In this document: one piece after another, positions 21,947-34,779 of the stretch | How positions within the stretch are numbered: position 1 is the first letter of the stretch | Layout of the letters: each line of letters opens with the position of its first letter | Assembly (NCBI GenBank): GCA_015179045.1 | Contig: WHUZ01000090.1 | Coordinates: 1-64,000, forward strand | Reading direction: 5' to 3' | DNA from: Kalaharituber pfeilii | Lineage: Eukaryota > Ascomycota > Pezizomycetes > Pezizales > Pezizaceae | Length of the DNA stretch: 64,000 nt | Made by a program: the position numbers and the translations under genes | Notes under the pieces: model-generated | Databases searched by the model: none | Seen by the model: only the letters and a program-made list of their open reading frames with translations | What the model was told of the DNA's origin: nothing

Positions 21947-24346
21947 TTATTCCCTGAAGGCACGTTTTAGCGCCTCAAAATGCTCTTTCTGCTCTGATGC
22001 CAGTTTACCATCCGTATCCTGCGCCGAATTAGCAACAATTTTGAGTAGTTACCGCTCAATTAGATTGGATACTTACACTTATAATCGTCAGAACGAGGGA
22101 ATAATTATTGTACAGAAATCTTTCCTTCTTCCGACCGTCGGACATGAGGTTGCTTAATTTAGTCAGGAACGCCTCAAAGTCACCTCTTAACCTACGCAAA
22201 CTGTACAAAATTAGCATACTCCACACAAGTACATCAATAAAGAACAAACCTGTTAGCAGTGGGCTCGTCATCTCCCGCCTCCGAACTGAGAGTCAGAATT
22301 CCGTGAATGAATTGCCCAAATCGCTGCGTGAGAAGATGAGGTGCAGTGTTATATTTCGGATCATTATTCGAGGCTCCACCACGACTTCCTCCCAGTAAGC
22401 CGGTTGCATTATACTTTCTTAAACTCTCGCAATGGGCATCCATTACAATTTGAAAGCGAGGCCAAAGTAACATGTTGGTAGCGTTTATATAACCATCCAG
22501 CACAGGAACACGGCGCCTTTGGAGTTCAAACGCAAATTGATTGTTAAGTCGTACAGAAAGCAGAATTCCAAGGGCATCCATATTCTGATCAACAAGAGAT
22601 TTGGTATAAGTTTGCCCAAGTGTAAACGTGGGACCAAATATTTGATGGAACATGATAGATGCCTGATCATATGACTTGTATGAAAAGAATTCCGTGATGA
22701 AAGTGTACTCCGTAGAAGCGTTTTCCATTAACGCAAAATTGAAGTGACGGAAGGGGACTTCAATGTAATGGATCGACTTGTCCTCTTCAATAAAGCTGAC
22801 CTTTATAGGCGGATGTTCCCGATTTCGTAGTGTCTCGATTCGTCTCCCAAGGCTAAAAGGGTCATGAGAGAGAACCTGAGTTGTCTTCAGTGACGGTATA
22901 ATAGCATCTACCCCCTCAAATTAGTTCAAAAACCAACAATTCACAACAGGATGTGCATGTACTTCTTTTGGACAAATCCTCATTACCGAGTAAGTCATAT
23001 TTCTCCATCAGATGTAGTTTTAACTTCTCCAGAGCTCTGTGATATCTTTGGAAATGGCTTAAATAATACCAACGCATTGTATTGATATATGCTTGAGCAA
23101 TTTCATCTGTCAACTGAGAGTTGTGTTTTGCCATGAACAGAAACAATTCTTTCATCCTCAAAAAGCCATGTTGCTGTATATGCTGGGCATTCGCGTTTGG
23201 GACACGCAGTGCCTTTATCCTCGTAACGAAATACTCCTTCGCCCGTTCTATAACCTGTTTCAGGCATTAGACTTGGAACACCAAGGTTCTCACAGAAATA
23301 AATATTTACTTTATTGGTAAGCCGCTCCAATTCAGGTTTAACATCTTGCACTGCCTTGATTGTCGATTGATCTAAAGCCTCAACAGACTTCATTTTTTGC
23401 TCTGTCTCTTTTAAAGCTTTCATCCAGCTATCATTGACTTCGCCCTCAGCAATTTTCCGAACAATATGTGGGGCGAGCGCTATATCCTCCACAATTGGTC
23501 CTAATAATTTTTCAACGGTCTTTACACAAGTTACTAATAGGATTCTCAAGGTATTCAATTCTCATCCGTACCTTTCTGTTTTCAAGCTTCTGATTTAAAA
23601 CCTGGGACCTAGTTTGGAGCGTTTCTATCTCGGCACTGACAAGCCCCAGATCGGTTTGGAAGGAAGATAGGTAGGACCCCACAGACTTCAGGACCTCATC
23701 ACAGGCCTATTATTGATAATTAGTATCATTCATCAGACCAAAATTTACAAAGACAAACTGACCTTTACTGAGCGGTGAAGATCAAGAAATTTATCCTTCT
23801 CCCTCTCATCTTAAATATAAGTCAGCATAGTATAAAGTGACACGGCGGCTTCATGAAGCCTGACCTACATTCTTTCACAGACTGAGCAATGGGTATTTGC
23901 GGCGTCATTTCTAATTGATCAGGTTGAAAGGCAAATTCTTCTAAACTCAATTCCCCAAAGTCGATATCATCATCTACAAATGGAGCTGATTCTGCATTTT
24001 CTTGGTTGCTCTCCTGATTCGTATGAGGTTCCTGATAATGACCAGATCATGAGGGAAATATTCATGAAATTGCATTGGAAATTTGAAATACCGATTTTAT
24101 CGGAGAACCTAAAATCCCACTCAAGACTTCTAGAGGATCTTTGGCACCAGAAGCTGCAGCAGCAGTTGTCCGTTTAGTTCTTTGAGCGCCCGGCAGGGAT
24201 GAAGTGGATGCACTTGAAAGCGTCGTGAGGGAGGAAGACCTTGGAGTTGGCTGTGGAGGTCGTCGAAGCCCAGCTGGGTTGAGAGAGCGGGCATTGGTAC
24301 CCAGCTGCGAAGAACTTCCGGTGCTTGACCAGCCTTGGGTCCACAT
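21947..24346 (-). CDS. VPS52: Vps52, GARP tethering complex subunit
   Basis: Multi-exon gene on the minus strand; first exon 24346-24092, stop codon 21947-21949. Vps52 is a core subunit of the GARP complex, which tethers endosome-derived vesicles at the trans-Golgi. The Ser/Thr/Pro-rich N-terminus is followed by FVDDDIDFGELSLEEFAF in exon 2, then the family block EREKDKFLDLHRSVK and the coiled coil VLKSVGSYLSSFQTDLGL...LQTRSQVLNQKLENRK. Next come VEKLLGPIVEDIALAPHIV, then IERAKEYFVTRIKALR, FRHFNFALMENAS and, in the last exons, LRGDFEAFLTKLSNLM and EHFEALKRAF. The join before IERAKEYF uses a 56-nt intron. The gene is divergent from TERT, with 463 bp between the starts. Start ATG is the first in frame. 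Identity is firm; exact internal exon ends are by eye. Confidence 0.9.
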
Positions 24347-24809
24347 TTTGGCTTCTTGCTGAGATGTCTCCTTAATGAGTTGTTAGGGCGCTGCCTCGCG
24401 TGAACCGGACTATCTCGAGTGAGTTTCAGTGCTCAGAAGCTGTGAGCTTGTGCCGGTCTAGTTGTTGTTTGCTGACATAATGCATCTCATGCACGCATGA
24501 ACTACGGTATGCAGCATTCGTATGCACTAGCCTACTTCTAGATGCTTGTTCCATATAATGATGCTTTCTGCGAATACATTTGTGTGCTCCTTCTCCCTTG
24601 TCTGCTGGCTAACTTAGCTACTGATATCGAGTTCGACGTAAGCCTGCCTCCTACATTCAAGCGACGCTCTACGCAGCTCTGCGCAACTCTGCGCACCATC
24701 TTATCCACAACGGAGCGTGACATCTTCACGCGGGCGGCCACCCCCGCTCGCCATTGGCAGGCACAAAACTAGCCCGCAGGCAGCATTCCCGATCGTTTGA
24801 CAGCATCTC
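24347..24809. promoter_or_regulatory. shared VPS52/TERT divergent promoter region
   Basis: 463 bp between divergent start codons, with no gene inside. No specific binding site is recognised. Confidence 0.4.
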
Positions 24810-27800
24810 ATGGTGAAAAGGCAGCGACGGCAGTCAGAGGGCCTGGCAGGAGTGCCCGACTCCCTGGCCAGGAGCAAGAAGCCACGGGGTAATGCAGCAA
24901 TTGACCATGCAACGGCCAAGGCGAGACCCTCCCATCTTGTCCTCTCGGCCTATTTCTCAACTCTGGTTACTCTGCGACAGTACTTCATCACCAGGCTCTC
25001 TGGCCTGCAACGTACCGCAGCCCAGGACCGTGGCCTCGACGAGCTGCGATCGGATCGGACTCGCAGAGCAAGCGAACCACTCTGTAAGTTGCTCGATACT
25101 GCTCTAGTAGGTTTGAGCAATGGGATTCCTCAGGCCGACCCAGTCGCGCAGGATATTCTAGAGGCAACTGCCTGCAGTCCCACATGGTCGAGTGGCGAGG
25201 TATCATCCCAGACTGAGGTACACAGGCCCATAGCTCGTTGGAAGGGTCTTGAGCAAATGCTAATAGTCTGTGTCCATTAGATTGTTGAACTTGCAATTCG
25301 CCTTCTGTTTTCTAGAAGCAAAGCACATGGACCCCTCAATGTGTTAACTGGTGGCTTTTCCCGGAGGGCCGGAGAAATAGTGTCGAATTTTCCTAATTCA
25401 CATGTCAATACCCTGAAAACATCTGTCGTGTGGAAGCAGTTACTCAAAATCGTACGACAAGAGGTAATGCTTGACCTCTTACTAAACACAAGCGTGTTTA
25501 TTTCCGTGGAAAATGATTGCTACTACCAGCTCATTGGTAAGTATCTCAGAAGCTTCCAAGGCGAAATTCTTGGTTCCTATTAATGCCTTAATCACGATTA
25601 GGAACCCCAATTTCAGAATTTATTCCTACAGGACCCAGTACAACCCCGACGCATTGCAAAAGTCTAGATGGGCTGAACCTAACTGCCGGTGTCAAACGGC
25701 CAGCCCCATGCCAGGCAGATTTCTCCAAGGCCCCTGCTGCCAAGCGGCCCAAACAGAAATGCAGCGACATTCACACGCCTTCGAAGGTGGATTTTATTCG
25801 GTCGAGAATGTTTTTCTCGAGGCCAGTATTTAATAAGCGCGGAGCTGTCACATTCGGCTTTCGTCATAATCGTGAGTTTCGCGTTCCTGCATATCATCCA
25901 TGCATGCCGTAACATAATACTGATCAGAAAGCTTGTAGACGTGCTAAACCGATATCCGCATGGAGATTCGAAAGAGGAGATCTTATATGTCATGCTACAT
26001 ATTTTCCCCCGACAGTTCGGACTGCACAATGTTTTCACATGTTCACCAAGTAAGGATGGTCAGGGTCCTTCTAAGGACTACACGGTTCGCGACGAAGAAA
26101 TCGAAGCATTGCGAAGAAAAAACAAAGGAAGACTTCCATCTGTGCCAAAAAGACTGTGCAATGTGAAAAATTTAGTAGCGAAACTACAAAAGCTGCATTC
26201 AGCATGTTCCTACTATTCGCTTTTAGAGTATTATTGCCCGGTGTCTGTACGTATTTGGCACATGAATGAATTTGACTTAAGCGCAGTTGATATATTAACG
26301 TCTGTTATCAGGATAACCGATTCAAACTTCCAGTGCAGGTTGAATCCAGAGATAGCAGTCCTCGCTGGATAACGCAAGTGCAGAAGCCATGCGCCTCCGC
26401 GCAACCTCTTCCACAGGAAAACGCAAGTATGAGTATGATAGTTTCAAGGGAACCGAGCACTTCCAACACTTATAAAATTCCGCCAATGAAAGAATCATTC
26501 ACAGACTATGCTTCATCCATTGGACAAGTCTCAGCATTTATCGAAGGTGTCATTAAACGGGTCATACCTATGGATTTCTTCGGAGGTGTTGAAAATCACC
26601 GAGTTTTAATGAAGAGTATTGACCGCTTTTTAAGGCTTCGCAGGTTTGAGAGTCTCTCGTTGCACGATATAATGCAAGGGCTTAAGGTAGATCTTCCTCA
26701 TTGGTAACTATGAGGTGACATGACTGACGAAAGAAGATCAAAGAATTCACTTGGCTAATACCTCATGGCATGAATACAAGTGTCAAGATATCTCAATCAG
26801 ATAAAGATAAACGCACAGAGCTGTTGGCGGAATTCCTTTATTGGTTATTCGAGCATTTCATCATTCCATTGGCCGCAGCGCACTTCTACGTGACGGACTC
26901 TAGTCAAAACTCCAAAAAGTTATACTATATTCGTCATGATGTGTGGCGGAAGTGGAGTGAGAAGACCCTTAAGAAGACGAAGTTGGGGCTGTTTGATGAG
27001 ATGGACAAAGAGAAAGCACAGCAAATTCTGGCATCAAGGTCGCTAGGTTATTGTCAAGTTAGACTGCTACCGAAGGAAACAGGCATTCGCATGATTATGA
27101 ACATGAAAAAGCGCTTGACACTAGGGGTAAGGCTACTATCCTTTTAAATCTTATTCACCAATCTCGTGACTCAATATAAAGCAGTCCTCAAGATATCAGG
27201 GCGTCATTCAAGCCAAAAGTATCAATATGACTCTAAAGCCAGTATTCAGTGCCTTAAAATACGAAAAGGTAATGCCTTGCAAATCACACAAAATTGGCGA
27301 TTACCACTAACATATGATATAGTCTCGCAATCCTGAATGTTTAGGGTCATCCATGCTGAGCGTTACAGAGATATATCCTAAATTAAAAGCATTTAAAGAA
27401 TTAATCCAGAGAAAGCAATGGCAGGATAGAAAGCTATACTTTGTGAAGGTCGATATTCAAGCTTGCTTTGATTCAATCCCACAAAAGAAGTTACTTCGAA
27501 TCATCAATGATATTATGACCGAAGATAATTATCGAATTGAATATCATGCCGAAATAAAACCTCGGGACCGGGAGCAGGGGCCAATGGCGGTGAAATGCGA
27601 AAATAAACCTGCCAGAGTATACAGGAAGTTTCAGGAAAAAGCGTTACCGGCAGATAAATATATACCTTTTGAAGACTTCGCACAAGAAAAGTCTAAAAAC
27701 GGAAAAAGACATCTCGTCTATGTCGATAAAGGCCGCCGAGCATGTTATAGTCGAAATGAGCTCTTTAACCTACTGAAGGAACACATACAAAGGAATATGG

Positions 27801-29048
27801 TCAAAGTAAGAATGTTTGGGTTTTATATCATCACAACTGTATTATACTGATGGAGTCCAGATTGGTCAAAAATTTTACCGCCAAAAGAAAGGTATACCCC
27901 AGGGTTCCGTCCTTTCCAATATTCTCTGTGGAATGTTTTATGGCGATCTCGAGCAAGAGATGCTTCCCTTCTGCACAGATGAGGATGGTCTCCTGTTACG
28001 ACTTGTCGATGACTTCTTATTTATCACATTGAATCGAGAGAACGCAACGAAGTTCCTCAATATCATGTATAACGGGTTGCCCGAGTACGGTGCCAGAATT
28101 GGCTTAGAGAAATGTTTGGTAAATTTCGAGACATCAGTCAAGGGAAATAAAATCAACCGTCTGGAAGGTACACTGGAGTTTCCGTACGTTGGAAATACTA
28201 TACACACCAAAACGCTAGAATTGAAGAAGGATGTGAGCAGAAGAATGGATCTGAGTACGTTGCGCTTGTCATTACCATTATTTATCGTGTATTGACTTCG
28301 TTTTAGATTTACAGGATACTCTCACGGTACCTGTCTCCAGAGACGTTGGACGGAAATTGCATGAGAAGACCGTAAAGTTGTTTCCCAACATTATTCAACA
28401 ATACGACATGGTCTAATAGACTTTTTATTATTACAGATCATTGAAGATGAATGCCGATGCTATGTTCTTGGATTTGGACTACAATAGCACCAATACAGTG
28501 CTCACGAATGTTTACCGGAACTTCTCGGAGACTGCTATGAAACTTTATCGACACTCTAAATCACTCCCGCCTTGGAAGCAACCACGAGAGCCATTCTTAA
28601 TCAGTTAGTTCTTCTCTTTCCGAGATACTGTTTAGATTTGGATATCATATGTATCTTTAGTGTACAGTACATATTGAGCATGGACTAACTATCTCCTACA
28701 ATACTTCAGAGATCGTCTCCGATATCTTGGATTTCGCCTTCAAGATGATCAAAGATAAGCAGAAGATAGCAGGAAATGTGTACAGTCCGATAAAGGAGAA
28801 TCATATCAAGTGGTGCGTTCTGCCTACCCAAGATGATTTCTCGTGCTCTAGTAAGTGAGAGCTAATCTGATTATACTTGCCTTAGGCTTGGCGCATCGGC
28901 TTTTAGCATGGTATTCAAAAGAAAGCAGGCCAAATATCACGGATTACTGCGTTGGCTGGATGAAACCATTGAAAAGCATCCCGGCAATGATATGTGCGCA
29001 CGGGTTGCTGCTGAGGAAAACTTGATTCTTGCATCGCGGCTATATTGA
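24810..29048 (+). CDS. TERT: telomerase reverse transcriptase
   Basis: Catalytic subunit of telomerase. Thirteen exons can be chained in phase: 24810-25199, 25281-25536, 25602-25871, 25939-26246, 26312-26686, 26737-27126, 27185-27268, 27323-27805, 27861-28254, 28307-28376, 28437-28603, 28710-28812 and 28886-29048 (1150 aa). The N-terminal TEN-like part includes NVLTGGFSR. The telomerase-specific region has FIRSRMFFSRPVFNKRGAV, FGFRHNHVLNRYP and IFPRQFGLHNVFT. RT motifs in order: VRLLPKETGIRMIMN (motifs 1/2), KVDIQACFDSI (motif A, Asp near 27450), RQKKGIPQGSVLSN (B'), LLRLVDDFLFI (motif C, Asp pair near 28009-28014) and YVGNTI (D/E region). An insertion between A and B' matches the IFD position. 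The C-terminus ends in ILASRLY. All catalytic Asp residues are present and the frame is open. It is a cellular gene, not a retroelement. Confidence 0.93.
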
Positions 29049-30418
29049 CTACTTGTGCGCAAGTTGCAATACAGGTTTATTTCCTCGAGCATGATACTAT
29101 CGACTATGCTGTGAAATCTGCTTGTCAGTACTTTCAAAGATACTGACTTGGCATGATATATACCTCTCATTGTGCGGGACAGAGGGGATCTAGATAAAAT
29201 CCTGCGTATGCCTCCATACTGGAGTTGTACGAATAATATTGCTGCATAATAGGTAGCAATCAGTCTCGTATAATTAGAAATAGTAGATGTATGCTGTATA
29301 TTGCGGTTTACTACATGCCGCTGGTACATCCTGCTGCAGCTTACCCACACATATACCAACACTTTATATCTAGAAAATTGCGCAAGTCATATTCGCAACG
29401 ATGCTTGAGTCTCTAATCGAGCAACCAGATTATAACCAGTCCATTATACATAGGGTCCTAAAATATCCATCCTTTGTATGATTGAATAAACAAGTTATAT
29501 GTCCAAGTGCTCTAAATCCTCCCTAGTGATATCCTACTTTATTGTTGCACATGGTTCTACCAGAAATATCAGAAATATTGAGGAAACCAGTGAGGGTAAC
29601 CCTTACCCTGAACCCTAGTAAGACCAATGCTGATAGACCGGACTGATCACCCGTTAGGCTTGGCAGAAGGTTCTTTGTCTTTCGAATAGGGTAGTGCTAA
29701 GGAAGTGTGTGTCATTGTTGATGGTAGGGTCCTTAGACCTGTATGAGCTTCTACTCATGTATACTTTTTATTTTTATTTTTATTCCTGTATCTTGAAATA
29801 AACAATAAATAATATGTAATTTTTTTTTCCCCCTCTACTCTGAGAATGAAATGGAGTTCATGCATTGGGAGCAACAGCAGACAATACCCTCAAGAAAGTT
29901 GCAATAACCATGACACTCTGTACTGTCCATTTTTCTACCTGACGTCTTCCCATCTCTCTGCACAATTGAAGTTCCGAAAGGGGTTACAGCAAGCCTATGT
30001 AAGAAATGCATCCCCCACCTGATGATTATACAGTATAGCCTCCTCAATTCGACCGTATCTCTACTCACCACTACACAACAAATGCACCCCTTTTGCAACT
30101 GAAGCCGTAGAAGGATATTGCAAACTTGCAAGAATATCAGAGGTCTGTCTTGGCATAAACCACAGATATTCCAAATATAGTGCGTAGAATGAGTGCAAAT
30201 TATTTATTCATTTATCTTGACTAAGGCTTCGAGGTTAATTGAGAGTAGTTGAGGTCCAGATTCGAGTTCAAGTTCAGAGTACCGCTTCAGGGTAATGAGC
30301 TGTGCTAGGTTCGGATGTATGCATTAAAATTTCTATGAATGGATATATTAATTGATTCATAAGTTGTATCAATATTGAAACCACATATCAAAACACAACG
30401 TATTCCCCCTCTCTAAAA
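29049..30418. other. intergenic between TERT and VPS34 3' ends
   Basis: About 1.4 kb, AT-rich, no gene seen. It contains a (TTTTTA)n-like stretch at 29764-29785 and a T-run at 29819-29830. Confidence 0.55.
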
Positions 30419-33416
30419 CTACCTCCTCCACATCTGCGCCAGGCCATGAATCCTATCAATCACAATCGGCACTAACGCATTCATACTCTCCTCAATGACC
30501 CCTTCAATGCTCTCACAGCCTCCTCATCGCTCAGCTCCAACTTAAACCTCTCTTTAACCTTCCCCGCTGCCTTCTCCTTTTCAAATCTAATATCTGGTAG
30601 ATCGCTTTCTACCATCAATGCAAACAAATTTAGGATTAAATTCGAGGATTTGCGTAAAGTGGTATATGCAGTGTAGCAGTAGGATTTAAATCGCGCAAAG
30701 TGTGGGGAAGTGAGCCCACCCATACCGTCAATCATTTCTTTGCAAAGTTTCATATGTGGAGCGAAAGGTTTGGGATCCCTCCCAAGGATGAAGCCAAAGT
30801 CAGCATGGAGGAAGTGCCCGTCAGGGGTGAGAAGAAGGTTGTCAAGGTGCCGGTCGCCAACTCCGAGAATGTACGTGATAACACAATATCCAGCTTTTGC
30901 AGGTGCAATGATTATTAGTACCATTTCTATTCCACTTCAATTCTGGAATGTTGGGAGGAAGTATAGGAGGAAAGTACAAAGCTACTCACCACAACTCTTT
31001 ACATATGTATCCATCACTTCCGCCTTGACCCCGAAATCCGCGCTCTCATCAGGATTATGCTTCCTCAAATATCCAAGTACACTCCCTCCATTCTTACTTT
31101 CCAAACACGCTGCTAATGAAATGCTCGGTACAAATTGCATTACCCCGGTATAGACACTTGTCGCCAATATCCTGTACGGTGTCAACTTCAAATCCAAGTT
31201 CTCCTTCCTAAGCAACTTATCCATCAATATCACAATCTGAATCACAAGCTGATCCTGCCGTAAATCATCCCCAGCCTTGAATATCACCGGATGCTTTGCC
31301 CCTGTTGTCGTCTTGAGGTAGATAAGGAGTGGTGATAAGCTACTCTTAAACACGCTTGACTCCTCTGGAAAACACCCCACCACCTCAATTGTCGGGTCGA
31401 CAGGTAACGGCATCGGCTCAAACTCTGCCAGTCCGTTTATTGGATCAGCCAAGAATTGTCTCAGCCGTTCCTGCTTCCTAGGCCTATCTTCCTTTGACTC
31501 CCTAATTGATCTTGATAGTTCCGACAGCACAAATATGAAATCCGCCTGCCGCTTCAACATGGCTCTTCTCTGCGCTCCATCTGGCATATTCATAAGTGCA
31601 ACTTGGAAGTCGTATGCGACCTTTTGGAAGAGGCCCTTGCGCTGTTTATCCTCACATTCGACCATTAGGTACCAATAGAAGTAGCTCCCCAATATCGAAT
31701 TCGCCGCCGCGCGGCAGATGAGAAACTCGGCGAGGCTCGAGTCCTTAGCTGAGCCGCTGCCTGGGATAGTTTCGGGTATTTTTTCGAACTTGAGCGCTTG
31801 CACGAGCTGAAGGAGGTACAGCTGCAACTCTTCGTCGTCCGCTTTTCGAAGGCGATTGACAGCGTAGGCGCGCACGGCAGGGTGCTCAAACTGGGGGCCA
31901 AGGAGTTCTAAGGCATCGTCCACATCAATTTCGGTCCATTGGGGCAGGAGCTCGACGGCTTGCTTGGATTCGGCAGCTTCAGACCAGGAGACGGATTTAA
32001 GGAATTTGGTCAAGGCCTTTGTTTAATCTTAGTTTTATTTGCATAAATCAACAATAAGCGGCAACGTACTCGTTTATCCCTAGTCAGGTAGTACCGAAAC
32101 TTCCACAGAAGGTCTTTCTCTCCGCTTGTAAGATCTTGCGTTGGTGAATACCTCATAATTTCCTATATAGCTATTAGTAGAAATTTCCCACAAGTACTAG
32201 TATATCAAATTCCTTACATGTAATTCATCTCTTATCTTTGCATTCGGCTTCAACTCTTTATCCAGTGGCCCGTTCCTATGACTACGAACCAACCTCCTGT
32301 GTTTCAACTCACATGGATTATCCATCTCCGCCTCTGGGTCCCAGACATAATTGGGCCACTCTTCATCTGACTCTGACTCCTTCGTCATCCCTTGTGTGGA
32401 GGCTGGCGCTGTCACTTGCCCTGTTGAAACAGGCTTTAGTAGTTTTGATGGGTATTCATAGTCCGCATATACAATGGGGAAATCGTATCGTGGAAATTCC
32501 ACTACCAGGTATATCTCATCTCGTTTGGCATTTGCATTCATGCGCTCAATTTCCCTAAATACCAGCTGATCGAGCCATTCGCATTTTGGGATTTCTCCTA
32601 GTTCCTGCCGTTTCAAGTGCTGTGTCGAGTATCAGTCGGCTACCAAAGCCCAGTTATGGTGTACATAGCTCTGTACCTTCTCTAACCGCTCAATTTCATC
32701 TGTCATATCCGGGACACTACTCGTCGTTGTTTCCGATAACCCGTCCCCCTCCTTTCCAAGCCATAGCTTGCACTTCTGTTTCCCCTTCTTTAGATTGCTA
32801 TATATAACCCCTCCCCCCAGGCCAATATAGATTAGCCCCAACTGAAAAAAACACACCTCAATCAAGCGCAGGCTAGACTCACTTATCATTCTCAAACAAC
32901 GATATCGTGGTCCCTCCAAAAGGCTTCCGTCCTCCATTTCCCTCCAAATGTCCTGCGGGTTCCCATACCGTCAGAGCAAGCTGCGCGCTCCTCGGACATT
33001 CTGCAATCCGTATTGGTAACTGAAGCCATTCGTTCCATCTCCTATTCCCCTTCAATGCTTTATACCTGGTTTGTACAGGCACCGAAAGTGGCTTGTTGTC
33101 AGCAAATAGCTGGGCGGTAGCATAGTAGTCCGTGAAGTTGGGGTCATTGGAGCCGATGTGTTTTAGTGAGGAGTCAGCTAGGAGAGCTGTGAATGGTGGT
33201 GTCGGTATTGTCCCTTCAAGAGATTCTCTATATGTATCGGAGGGAGTTTAGCGTCCATTTTATAACATGTTGACAATCGAGAAAATGAGGTAGGGGATTA
33301 GAGAGGTGCTGGAGCAACGTTTGTTGTGATGCAGATCAGAAAAGGGCTGTAACGAACATCCGTACACTAACGTTTTCCTTCAACTTCCATGACGGCGCAA
33401 ATATAAATGGATCCAT
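30419..33416 (-). CDS. VPS34: phosphatidylinositol 3-kinase Vps34, with an apparent 3' frameshift
   Basis: Class III PI 3-kinase that makes PI3P for endosomal sorting and autophagy. The start is taken at 33416 ([16 protein letters not shown]). C2-domain blocks follow ([37 protein letters not shown]), then the helical domain (about 32013-31450) and the kinase domain: [37 protein letters not shown] (catalytic HRD-equivalent DRH) and [17 protein letters not shown] (DFG). The frame ends prematurely at 30481-30483. The normal C-terminal helix continues in the next frame and ends QMWRR at 30419, so one base appears to be missing near 30501-30508 in a TTGAAGGGG context. The C-terminal helix is known to be needed for Vps34 lipid kinase activity, so as read the enzyme would be impaired. 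The span given includes the out-of-frame tail. Internal introns exist near 30925-30981, 32014-32196 and others. Confidence 0.9.
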
Positions 33417-34770
33417 AGACATAGTTCAACAGAGAAAGAAATCGAAATGGAATAGCTGTCTGGAAAGTTTGTGTCGAGTACTTTCTTTTGAGTTTCCGTG
33501 GTTGAGGCCTAAGTTTACAGAAGGATGACTTCGAAGGTGAGCTGAGCTGTAATACTTAGGTGTTTGTCTGGTATGAGCGCTCTGCAGGATCGACTAGTGA
33601 TTGCAACGCCGGCCGGCCCAGTTAGAGATATTGGACAAAAGTAGAAAGGTGGTGTTGTTCAGCAGAAGTTCAAGAGGGATATGATACTGATACTCTGCGC
33701 AGAGCTTGGCCGAATGCCAAGCATGCCATACATGGAACATGTGACCACTTTACAGGGTCGCTACTACTTGTTTATGTAAGTGCAGCTATAACGAAGGCCA
33801 AGAGTCCGACTATAGCGAGTGGTCACGTGCTGGCCCCCAAGTAGGCTGGGGGTGAAAAAATTATCAAATGCGGAAATTTTCGGTGTATGTTATTCAGTAG
33901 CCTGGTTGAGATATTCAGGTCTCAAGTGCAAAATCAGTTCCTTATCGGACCGCCAGCATCATGCCTCCTCAACGCCCTCGCTGCGCTCGTAGAGTGCCCT
34001 AAGGGCTTGGTATAAGGCTACCTCAATGCGCCCAGCTCTAGAGAAATGGTTGTGCTCGCCAAGAAGTAATGACTTTAGAAGACTTCTGTAAATTATTCCC
34101 TAACCCCGATGACAAGCCAATAGAATTATCTTCAATGTCTATGATATTGAAGCAGTCCGATACACTAAAAGCTTTTCTCTCTCTTTTGTATTGAGATGTC
34201 TTAAATTTAAATCACCACTCTGCTAAGCCTATTACATAACGCAATACTGAGGCCCCCTCCCCGGTATTTCACTATAACAAGTAGACCTTACCTGTCGCTG
34301 AATTAATTAGTCCTGAAAAGTCCTTCACTTCACTATAGCTCTTCTTTTCACTATAGCTAGGGCACTTTAGCTGCGTGCACAAACGATCTCGCCCATTCCT
34401 TCACTATAGCCGGGGTCACCTGTATCTGTCAACGCAAGAAGGATGCATAATAATATATATATCTTACATAGAGCATCAATTGTTCAAGCATCTTGCACGG
34501 TTTACAATCGTTATAATCTAGTCAATTGCTTACATTAATCCTCCAAGTAGCATAGAGTACCACCACTGGCAGGAAGGACACACATACACTTTTACTCCTC
34601 AGTCAAGATCCCAATCAAGTGGAATGTCCACAAAAGTATATTCTTCCTGGCTTAAAATCTATTTGTTTTTTCATTTCGTTTACATGAACTGAGTACTGCC
34701 TATATTGACGTTGTGTTTGGCCCAGTATGTCTGGCTGTCTATGTAGAAACTTAGAAATCGGTGTAGTAAA
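33417..34770. other. intergenic
   Basis: No gene. Between 34260 and 34420 the decamer-like word TTCACTATAG/A occurs four times. The remainder is AT-rich without recognisable structure. Confidence 0.5.
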
Positions 34771-34779
34771 AATACCATG

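Noticed and set aside
24810..29048. Reverse transcriptase that could belong to a retrotransposon
   Set aside because: The telomerase-specific region (FIRSRMFFSRP, FPRQFGLHNVFT) and lack of gag, endonuclease or terminal repeats identify cellular TERT.
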